DNA of 64,000 nucleotides. Origin: Leuctra nigra. Lineage: Eukaryota > Arthropoda > Insecta > Plecoptera > Leuctridae. The notes beneath the pieces were generated by a model. It was given only the letters and a program-made list of their open reading frames with translations. It had not been told where the DNA came from and did not search any database. Numbering within the stretch: the first letter of the stretch is position 1; every line of letters begins with the position of its first letter. Location of the stretch: the NCBI GenBank assembly GCA_934045905.1, contig OW203766.1, positions 16,238,309 through 16,302,308 on the forward strand. Direction: 5' to 3'. The position numbers and the translations under genes are program-made. This document shows, piece by piece, positions 36,901-48,900 of the stretch.

Positions 36901-39900
36901 AACATGTCGCCGGTTGAGCGAGCAACACTCAACCAGCGACTCAATGACATACTTCGACCAATCATGCCAAGATACATCAGGGAAAATCACGTCATTAATA
37001 CTCTTTTTAATATATTGTCATTAATTATATATTAAAGTATGACCTATTATTATATAAAAATTATTTTTGAGCCAGTTTGTTGTATCACTTAATCTGAAAT
37101 AAAATACAAATAAGAAGAACTAGAGTCACACAAAATAATTTTCAATAATTGAGAACCAGTTGGTATGATTGAGATTGTGCGTATGCCATTGAGTTGGGGC
37201 AGATATTACTAGAAAGAGATAGTCTAATAAGAGGTATACTTTCTATAATGTAGGTGACTGTACTACCAAAACTGCAATATTGTCTGGTAACAATTAAGTT
37301 GTTTGGCGACGGCGTTAGCTGTGCATTAGGTCGCGGGTGTAAGCCCCCACCACCGGTGGACGAAGAGAGAGACCAGGCTGAGCCCATTGACCCGTCAGAC
37401 GGCTCCGTGTATGAGGCTGTGCTCAGACACTTCTGCAGCTGTTTGCGAGTACCTTGGGACTTTGACCGACGCACTGGCTCGGGCGGCCGACTTCGGGGAC
37501 CGCCGCCGCCGCCGCCGACAATCTGTTTGCCCGTCGTCGGTGATACGCATACACCGTTTATCTACACACAGACCCACCCAGGTTAAGTCGAGAATCATTC
37601 ACACCGGAGTTATGTGCGTGCCGCGAGGCAGCCGGCAGCTCATTCTGGCGGGGATGTTACCACTCGCAGCTTTGTTCCGTCTACACGAGCTCTTACGTTA
37701 GAACTAGCATCGTTAGAAAACACAATTTATTGTACATAATGACACCTACATGGCGAATATTTTCGAGAAAGATCGAGTTTTAAATACATTTTATATGACT
37801 TTATATTTTGAAGTGAAGAGACAGGAATGTAACATTCATGGCAGGCAGAGTTTAGATGTTAACAAAATTACTTGCTAAAAATCAAGACGTGAAAAATTAG
37901 AAACGTCGACAGAGGTTCAATCTCGATCTGGACTCGAAATGTCAAGACTTTTACAGCCCTATATTTATTACATTTCTATCAGTAATCAAGCAGCATTGCA
38001 CCCGTCTCTACTAATCTAAACACAGATCTAATCTCTAAAGTAATTATGTATGTTAATTCAGTTGCCTTACAAAAAACGTACAATAAAAACACTTCTACTA
38101 CTAGAAAATAAATTAGAAACAATTTTATTGGTAACATCCCCAAAGCAATGGACAGCACTTCATTGTGAAATACTAGAGTATCGTTATGAAACGTGTCTAT
38201 CTCATTTTGTACACCACAGCTCGTACCTTGGTGCATTCAGCAACCCAGATGTGTATCTGGTTTAATTTTGAGATAAGAAGACACTAGTCTATAAAGTAAG
38301 AAATTCTGTGAAAATCAATGATTTTATTGTCTGTTTGCTATCACTAAATATCAGTCTTGGGTAGTAACGTAACGAAAGTAACGCATTACTGTAACGAAAT
38401 TACTTTTTTGGGTAACAAGCCAGTAATTTCATTACAAAATTTTTGAAGTAACGTCCGAGTAATTTCACTACTTTTTTCCAAGTAATTTGAGGTTAGTAAC
38501 GCGTTACAAATTGCCTCGCCCCCCACTGTTGTTTTCGTACATCTTTTTCAAGTTGTTGAACTAAATTCACGACGAGTAATATGAATATGAACCTGAATTG
38601 ATATTCCTTTTTCTTTTGGACGTTTCTTTAAAATAGAATCACCTAGAATAGCCTTGTAAAATAATGTCAAATGGACATTTTCACTAAAATGACATGAGAA
38701 TCCCATTGCATGCTGGTTGTAGGATAGGCGCCATTTGTATTATTTTGTGTTGTGTACATATCGGAAATCACGGAAAATTTCGAAGTAATTTCGTTACAAT
38801 TTTTCATGAAATGTAAAGTAATTGCATTACTTCTTAATAATGGTAACGGTATAGTAATTTTACTACATTTTAACCCATGTAATTTGTAACGTAATTTCAT
38901 TACTTTTTAAAAGTAATTTACCCAAGTCTGCTAAATATAATATGATTGATACTTTTTCATCAATTTTACCTTGAGTCAAGAATACTTAGTTAACTATATA
39001 TCTAGCGTTTATTCCTTTTTACACAATCAATGGTTCTAGTTTCACACTACCTACTTCATTCATTAATAACGAAATTTTAATAAACACTAAATCTTCGCTC
39101 ACATTCCATCAGGTACGACTCCCTATGGGGTGCTAAGGGAAACGTAACAACAATGCCCGAGGGAGGAGTTGCCAACTGCCAAGCAACACGCACCGCCATT
39201 CAGACGCAGCTCGCTATGCGCAATACGCTGCTGCCAACTACGCAGGCGCCGGGGGGGCTTCAGAGTTAGTTACCTAACATTCGGCTCAACAGATACTTTA
39301 GACAGTCCCGGTCCATGTCCTTGCAGGAAACAGAACGAACATGATCTAAAGCTTGGTTTCTCATCACTCATGTAGATCACTTTTAAGGAGCACATTCCAA
39401 GAACTATCTGGTGGTCTGTATGTAATACATCATGTCATGAATCGATTCCACGTTAAGGGCGGTCAAACATTTTTTCCCGCCAACGGTCAGTTTGGAGCGG
39501 TTTTAGAGGGAAATACGAAATATAAATTGCCATATTTGGCAAACAGTTATGAATATCGAAAAACCAAGACTTAGGTGACATGTATTGAACCTTTGTCTAC
39601 ATTTTCATTGCTTACTGTCATAACTTTATCATGATGCTATGTGGTCAGCATTTGTCGGGCACGAAAACGCTTCATGCGAGCAACGACGAGCGACGGAGCG
39701 TTTTAGTGCCCGACAAATGCTGACCACATAGTAGGATCAAAGTCAGCTATGAAAATGTAGATAAAGGTTCAATACATGTCACCTAAGTCTTGGTTTTTCG
39801 ATATTCAGAACCGTTTGTCAAATATGGCAATTTAAATTTCGTATTTCCCTCTAAAACCGCTCCAAACCAACCGTGGGCAGGAAAAAATGTATGACTGCCC

Positions 39901-42900
39901 TTAAAATAAAGTTTAAAGTCTCAATGTAGAGTCACCAAATCAGGTGTCTGATAGCTATAGGACAAATAGAAATGCCAGACAATACATCAGTAAATTACAC
40001 TACCTGTCGAATCTCCCTGATAGCTATCAGTCACCATAATCAGATAATGTAAAACTCAAAACTGACCATTAGGAACCAGAGAATTCTGAAAATGAGTTGT
40101 TAGTTCGACGCAAGGGAAGCGAAGATCGTGTTGAGAGAAAGTGCAGTAAGAATTAGTGAGAGGGAGAAAGAGGGGACTAAAGCTAGTCCTGAAAACAAGT
40201 TGATTATTCACCAGCAGAACAGAATCACCGTGAGGTGCAGGTTAATGTAGTAGCGTAGTTAGTTCATGTTTGTTAGTATTAGCTCCAGTTAGCAGGGTGA
40301 AAATAAATTTAACCACACCAAGTAGAAAGGAGTCCAGCAACCAAATAAACAAGTAAATAAAAACACACACAAAATGTTGAATCAAATAATAAAAGGAATG
40401 TAAATGAAGGATGAACAGGGAAAAATGCCACTAAAATTTACCATTCCCTAATTTAAATTCTAATCAATCCAAAGACACTACCGCATTTATATGTCCAGTG
40501 TCAATCAACAAACTAAATTAATATTATACAAGTTAGTTAACTTTCACTAGCTACTTGATGTTTAGTAATATTATTGTTTAAACATCCCAGCAAGATACCA
40601 CTACCAAACCACGACAAGCTACGGAATAGAGATATATGTACACTTGCCTTCATTCACCATGAGTGTGTGAGACTACTTAGTTCCGTAAAGACAGTCGTGC
40701 CCAAAACTAACAGGGCTATCATTTAGTAGATTAAATATCTTTTCATTGTACAGTTGATAATTTGCAAGTAACTGAGTGAAAAATGATGTTTAAGGAACAA
40801 TCCCCCAGATTCGATTTCCATAAATGACCGTAGGATACATAACTTACAAAAGGTTAAATGAAGGGCTGGCAAATCTTACGGAGTTCTAACTGATAATAAT
40901 CTAGACCGTTATCAGTATTTATTATGTATAAAATAATGTAATCAAATGAACATTGTTTGACAATGTCCATACTTGTAATGTTCCAAGTCTAGTACGGAGA
41001 GAACAACTAAATATAAAAAAAATCGAACTTAATAGGCTCTTAACTAATACTAGTAATCTTCCTTCAGTTGCCAACCCTAAATTCTGAGCTTTGAGACAGA
41101 TTTGGCACGACTGGCTTGTAGGACGTGATGGCAGTGCGGCTATCTAGTCTAGTGTTGATGTGAGTGAGGGACCGGGCGAGGGAGGACTTACTGAATCGCT
41201 TCATGATATTGAACCCCTGCTGGCTGTTGGCGTCGGTCTTGCGCAGGTCGCGCAACGCCTGGTCCGGCTTGTTGTACTTGATGTTCGGCACCGACAGCAG
41301 TCGCACGTCTCTCTTGTCCGGCCACTTCTTCCGCCCGGCTTTGTGCCTCGGCGGCCGCACCGGCCGCCCCTCCTCGTCGAACAGAGGCAAGTCGGCGGGT
41401 CGCGACGCCATGACGGCGGCAACGACGTCTTCCAAGTGTTGCGCCTCGCAGTCTTCTCGTTCCGCCTCGCTCTCGGGAGTCTGGTCTCCATCGGGCGACA
41501 CGACCTCCGCGGTTTCCACGTCTCCTTCGAAGAACTGCGCCGAGCGCTTGTTCGGAGGATTCGTCGCCGTGAAGGTGTTCTTCAGTCTTTGGTCCACGCG
41601 GCTGAACTGCTTCTTGAGGTTGAAGCCCTTCCAGGAGGTGCTCTTGCGCCGGCGCTGCTTCGCCTCGGCTTTCGCTTCAAACTCCGCGTCGTCTTCTTCC
41701 AGCTGCGGCGACGCGTCCGAGTAATACCCCGGGGGATCCGAGTCGGGGCTCGACATCTTCACCGGGCTGGACAGCGAGATGGCCACGGCGACGGGAGCCA
41801 GGGGGAGGTCCGGGGGGCGGGGGGACAATGGCTAGCGGACGCATGCACCAAGGACGGGGGAGAAAAACAAACAGAGAACGAAAGAGACATTACTTCACCG
41901 TAAATCATACTGAGAAAAAGCTCGGGGTTAATCCTTTTGTGACTAAGTATATAAGAGAGAGAAGTACAAAGATAAAAAACTCAAAGAACTAAAAAAGTAG
42001 GGGTCGTATTTGTGGTCTGGTTGGTTGTTGGTTTGGAGCCAATACTGTGGGAATGTTTTGCCTATGCTTGTATTGTATTGAGACTGGACAAGTGTAAGAG
42101 TGTGAGTACCTGATCGTTGCTGGGCGAGCGACATCTGTCGTCCAGTTCGCGAGTGTCCCCTCGCTTGGGGGACCGAGGCACCCTCTGGTAGGGGTCGGCG
42201 GACCCGTACAGGTCCGGAGTGCCCATGTTCAGCACCACGCACTTCTGCACGATGTCGATCACAACGATGCCGACTTCATTTCCGTACGCCATGCTGGAAC
42301 ATTCATGCACTTGGATCAACCTGTTGCTTCAATTTAGCAGAAGCAAACTCTTGACTATCTAAAGGAATAAAAGTTCTGAGTAAGAATCACACACATTTAT
42401 ATGGACATTGAGTATAGGATTTTTGTAACAACCCAAAATCAGATGACAGATTTCATTATTCTTGTCATCTAGAAATGAATTTCTTGTCCAGAACTAACTA
42501 TCCAAAACAGTTTTATAGAGCTAGTTAAGTACCTACTATTTACTTGAGCGTTAGAAACTAGAATAATTCTGAATACAGAAAAAATAATTAGTTTGATTTC
42601 AGATTATAACACCGATAACTGGTGTCTCGAAGTGTTCTCTCAACAAATAACATTGACCTATACTTGAGCCAGGACATGACATGACTCTTTCTTGTAAATG
42701 CTCGAGCGATAAGCTTACAGTCCCAGCGATGAGTTGATGGTGAGCGCGGTGATCTGCCCCGGAGCCGCTCCATTGTTGTACGGAGTGAGACATACGAGGG
42801 TGGCCTGGAATCCCGGGGGCTTCTTCTGCGGTCCGGTCCGCACTTTCAGCGGACACGAGTTGTCCAGAGATGACTGTCAACAAACAAATAAGTAAGTAAG

Positions 42901-45900
42901 TACCAAGATGTGAGCATGTGGCATTCCTCCCTTTTGAAACTATTGTGTATGTATACATTATTATGTATTAATTTATTACAAAGCTTTCCTATGTAACTCT
43001 ATATAGTAGTAACATATCTTGTAGCTGATGTTAAATTTACAGAATTTCACTTTTGGTATATTGATGTTTGATTATAATCATAACTAATAAACAGTAATTA
43101 ATTACGTATCATACACATTGAATTCAAAAATACAAAATATAAAGTGCATATTTCCTGGCTGGTACGTAAAAGCAGATTTGAAATCAATCAACTATGACAA
43201 ACTATAAACTATGAACAACGAAGTGAATCTAGTGCTGACCTTCTTCGAGTCTCCTTCATTGAGGTCCAGCTTGGCCTGTGTAAGGCTCGGTCGTGGTGGA
43301 TACTCGTAATCCGGTGAGATCTCTCCCTCCTCCGTCATCTCGTACACGATGGGAATCTCCAGCGCCTGCGCAAATCAACAGGTGGTTTAATCACCAACGC
43401 AATACTCCAGACAGTGGCCGAGGGATACACTCGTAGGAATGTGTGTGGGATACTCGTGGAATGTAGGTATCTATTATCTATCTAGTTCATTTTGATAAAT
43501 TATTATGTATTATTAGAAGACTGAATTACATGAATCAACAGGTTAACAAAGGATTTCAGTTTGAAAATAAGTGTTCAGTACTAAATGGAATTCACTGTTT
43601 AGTCAACTTGACAGCGACGTTATTTTGCTTCACTTACATTAAAATTTCACTTACATTACATTACTACAACTATGGGTTCTGATAGCTGTCATGATAATCT
43701 AATGTCCATGTTTAGAAGTAATTGTAACGGGAGAGAAGGCGTGTAAAGGAACATCTCAGCTTCCAACTTCGACCATCGTAGCCGAGCCCGACCGAGACGA
43801 ATGCAACTCTCACCATGGTCTCGGCGACAGACTCGTGTTTCTTGAACTTGAAGAGAACGACGTGGCTGCTGGCGCCGGCGATGCACAGCTTCCGACTCTC
43901 GGGACAGAGCGACACCAGCTGCACAGCGAACACGTCGTCGCTAGAGCTCTCGCAGCTCTTGGCTTTCGGCTTCTCGAACACCTTGGCAGTCTTCAGCTTG
44001 TAGAGGACCTGTAGCGTGCCGGCCGACGCATCCCAGAACTTCAGGCTGCCGTCGGCGTGGCTGCAACGTCAACAAACATTGTCATCTTCATTCCCCACAC
44101 CACCGAGAAGAGTTGAAACCAGATGCTGATGTTCACAGATGGGAGAGTAAAATAAATTGGTATTATTAAAAACATCTTGATTGGGATATTTCATCCTGTA
44201 TTAAGTTTATTTGTAGGTCAAGTCAACAGTTTTGGTCCATGTGGGAGGGTCGTCTTAGAGTTAGAAAATAGATTTATAGACCGTGATTTTTATAGCCTCT
44301 AGAAAATTGTTTTAGTACTTTGTTTGAAATGTTTAATTGTTTTATATGATTTGAAGTTTTGTCCTGAAGAAGGTCCAAACATATGGACCGAAACTGTTGA
44401 CTTGACCTACAAATAAACTTAATACAGGATGAAATATCCCAATCAAGATGTTTTTAATAATTATAATAATCCTGATTCTTTCAAAACTTTTATAAATTGG
44501 TATTGTTTTGATTCTATTAAATACCTAGTGCATTCATACGACTCACTCTACGAATAATGTAAATGATGTAATTTAAGTTTAAAATTACAAAGTATACCTA
44601 CCGTAAATTTAAAAATAAGATAGATAGTACACACTGCCAAAGCAAATGAGCAAAATATTGTGTTTAACAACACAAAACAAGGTCTAGAGTCTATAATGTG
44701 GAAAATTGATAACAAATAAAGAGTCAAGACTTAACACACGTAAATAAAAATGTATGTATATTAGGTATTATTTATATTTGCAATTTGTGTATTGTAAACT
44801 TCACTGGTTGTATGGAAGCCATTGCGTTTGATACCATATTATAAGAACAATTAATAGGCTCTCTGATTTTTGTTAAATGTTTGTGGATAAGTTCTTGAAC
44901 TTCCACATTAGAGTGTCTATTGAAACTGCACTGTAGAGCTAAAGTAATGTAGAGTGTCGACTAACCCTGTGATTATGATTTCGTTATAGCTGCAGGACGT
45001 GGGACTCCACTCCCCACCGCACAGCGGCCACTCCCGCTCCGAGAAGCCGGTCCGCTTCTGCGCCCGAGAGCCCACGGAGTAAAAAGCGGGGATGAGGTCC
45101 GAGGGGCAGTCCGCCATGTAGACGCAGCAGGTCACGGGGGACTCGTGCAGGTCCATCGGGTACGGGTTCTCGAAGCACGGATAGCCGGGGGTCAGCAGGT
45201 CGATGACCACGAGGTCGTTGTGTAGCAGGACGCAGATGGCGTACGGGTCTTGCGCGTCTGAACAACAACATAGGTACATCAGTCTTCAGTTATCATCTCT
45301 TGACACGTAGTTAGCAGTTTCCTAATGTACTGTATAGAAGCAAATGTCCTACATAACTGTTAAACTGTTATGTGATGAATGCATTTAAAAATTCCTATTA
45401 CAAAAATAGTAAACCAGAAATTTGCACCATAGCCGACACAAAATATGGGATTAAACATTCACAATCCATTTGTCTCAAGGGTTTGAATCTTTTTCTTCCT
45501 AAGACCTGATCCCAAAATGTTTTATGAGTGATTCTTACTCCTTAACAACATAACTTTACGTCAATCATTCATTATAATTACCTTGCATACGATTACGATT
45601 AAGAAACTGCCTAATTTTATTTTTAAATTGGTATTTATACAATTATATTGTAAAAGTTGAACAGTGTAACATGGTAATAGTAACATGGTACATGGTAACA
45701 TGGTATTCATTGTTTTATTGGAGAATATCTTTCTCAGTCATCAAGTTGTACTTCTTTATGAATCCAGCCCCTACTTCTTATAAACCACTCATAAAGAGCC
45801 ACACATTGAGACACGTACCGCTGACCCACGGACTGTCGCAGAGCGTGATAAAGTCGACGACATTGTGCTCCATCTCCAGCACCGTGGTGGTCTTGCCGTT

Positions 45901-48900
45901 GATGACCGTTATGCTGGGACTGCGGCCAGCCTTGTCGTAGGTCAGACCGCCCGAGAATATCACATAGGCTTCCCTGTGACATTCAAAACACTATTAAGGA
46001 AACAAAACTAAAAACTTATTCCAGTAAAGGGTCTACTCTACTCACCTACATCAAATATTGTTAAGAAAAGGCTACGGAATTGCTCGAATAAATAATGTGG
46101 TCAAAGGACATTTGTACAGTAGTCTATACAAATTTCTATTTATATAAGCTCCAGTTGCAACTAGCGCAACCATACTTCCTATTTATATAGATTCTATTTG
46201 GTGAACTACAGACTACAAATGGAAAAATGGAATTAACTTGCACAAACATGACAGAATAAAAATGAAAAAACTATTGAAACATCAATATAAAATAATATTG
46301 TTAAGTTTGTTTTGTACCTTACTTGCTTGAGATAATAATTATGCTAATTACCTGAACGAGATTAAAAAACTTACCCCGCTCGCGAGGTTTTCCATTCCAC
46401 CTTCTGAATGGGTTTGCAAGGATCGACTTTGCCTTCTTTATTTGTCTTAGCTGAAAGCAAGAAGCCACACTTCTTTTATAGAGCTGCTTTTGTACTCAGC
46501 TTTAATAGAGCTTGTAATGAATCCATATGAATAGTACATTGTTTTCGTAGATATAAGAATGTGTATAGTATCACATTCACATATAGTATCATTAGAGTTT
46601 TGATGAAAGCAGCTCATTGAATTAGAAGGTGACATATGACTTGGAAATGATTTTAGGGCCACTTTTAGACCAAGGAGTAAATCTGTTTTTGTAGTTGTTA
46701 GTTGAATTATTTGCGCTGCTCAGGAACAAGAAAACTTATAGTGTCAAAAGTATGAAAAAATTAATGGTATCACTAACATTTTGCAATTAGGAGCAACATA
46801 ACCTAGGACAGAACAGTCCTTTGCTATTATACTCTGCTCCTAGAAGATCGACATGATACTGATCTGATAGTATGTAATGAAACATGTCTGGGCATACCGT
46901 GAGGCAGTGAGACGCTGAACGGCTTGGGCGCCTGCCGAGTGGACCACGTGGTGAGCGAGCCGTCGGAATGGCTGCACATGAACTGCTTGCCCTCGTGGTG
47001 CCATGAGAGCGACAGCAACTCCTCAGTCGCTTGGCAGCGCAGCTCCGCGGTCTTCGTTTTCAGGTCCCACAGCACGATCTGCCCGCTCTTGTACGCGATC
47101 AACAACTGCCAACGCACCAAACACATTAGGTACATTTCACATTTATCATATTTAATATTTTTTTATTTACTGTCAATGATTTTCAAAAGCGGAAAGTTTA
47201 TTGTATCTAGTGGAGCGGTCGCTCCACGCCAGCCAAGTCGTACGGCGCGCGCACACTCTCATATAAAGGCTGGAGCAAACCCACTTTTACTGTAGGCATC
47301 AAAGTGGCATTTTCGGCCTACTGGATCTTAAAATTGGGGAATCTCACATTGTTGGAAAATATCTCAATTTCGAGCTATGGCCCACCCTACAACATATACC
47401 AAATTTGGGAACAATAGGTTACGCCCTTTGCGAGCTAGAGGGCTGAGAAAACCGTGTTTTAGGGCGGTTTTCATAATTGAGCGAGCGTAGCGAGCGTCAC
47501 CACGGTACTCTTATGGCACTTCCTCTGTGTGTTTTTTTTTTTTTTTGTGGTCACAGCTCAGGTCAAACCGCTCAAGCAATCGATCTGAAATTTTGTACAC
47601 ATACTAACGTACTCTATGCGGTCCCTGGGATCGTTTTTGAATGGTCACCCGTGATTGGTTCAAATTTAAAAAAAATTATCTTTCGATTGGTTTGTTTGAT
47701 CAATTTGAAATTTTGACAAGTCATTACCACTAACATTTTACCCAATCATACAAAATTTCAGCCAAATCCTCCTATTGGTTCAAATTTAAAACCATTTTTC
47801 ATGTGATTTTTGACATTTAAACTAGAACAGATTGACCGATCAACTTAAAACTTCGCGTGGTCATTGGTACCAACATTTTAGGTATTTTTGCCAATTTTCA
47901 GTCTAATCTGTAGTTATTTTCAAAAGTTTTGTCATTTTAAGGTCATTTTATTCCATAATCTTGAAAAATGTATACTAAATTGTCATCCCTGCCTTCTTTA
48001 AGCTTTTGTTCCAAGGCAAGGCCTGTAGAGCAGCCAAGATATCCACAATGTACAGTAAAATGAAAGCATTTTTGAGCTAGCGCATAAAATCGGATGCAGT
48101 ACGAAGGCCAAATCCTGTAATTGGTTTAAGTTTAAATAATGTCTTCTGATTGGTCGACAATAAAAATGTTCACATTAAGTTCAAATTTTGCATGGTGATC
48201 AAGACCAACTTAATATTAAATTTTACATATTGTAAGCCCAATCAGTCAAGTATTAATTGTAATTTTACGAGTTTAGTATGGGATGTCACAAGAGATTTCC
48301 GGAGAAGTTATGTAGGTAAGACTTCACGACACAATGGATCTGTTATTCATCCAGAGTATTATGGAGATTGAAAAATTGCAGAGAAAATCGTCTTGTGCCG
48401 TGTCGTGCATCGTTAATATGGGGATGTTGCATGTTCTGTGCTCGCTCATCAACGCGTTACACTGAGCGTTTTCCTAGTAATAATAATCTCAGTAGTAGTA
48501 GTCTCCTGGAATTCAAATCCGGTAAACAGGCCACAGCCTAAACGGCTGAACCGATTGATCTCACATTTTTACCACGTGTGCACTTTTGGCGTCTGATTTA
48601 ACCTTCACCCCATGAATTTTTTGTGCTGCCATTCTGAAACCGGAAGTGACGTCATATCTCGTCAACGGCTAGACCGATCGGAACGAAATTTGCGCCAAAC
48701 GATTCAGACGGTCAACTATATGGATTATCAGTAGCAAAAGCCTATACATTATATTAAGGTGGCTGGGTCGATCGACCATTTTTTCAGATAGTGCTCAATT
48801 TTGCTGTACTCACTCATTGGTATCCCCTAAACAACACTTCAAAAAATAAAATACTTCCCGTGTCTAGTTTTCGAGATAGGCGAATAAGAAATAAGTATTT

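Noticed and set aside
41160..41903. 247-codon plus-strand gene opposite tomosyn exon J
   Set aside because: Antisense shadow of a GC-rich coding exon; Arg/Val-rich composition typical of such shadows.
44364..44394. Hammerhead ribozyme: CTGAAGA, stem GGTCC/GGACC, GAAA
   Set aside because: The core tolerates the A at position 7, but an extra A precedes stem II and no acceptable stem III and cleavage site follows GAAAC.
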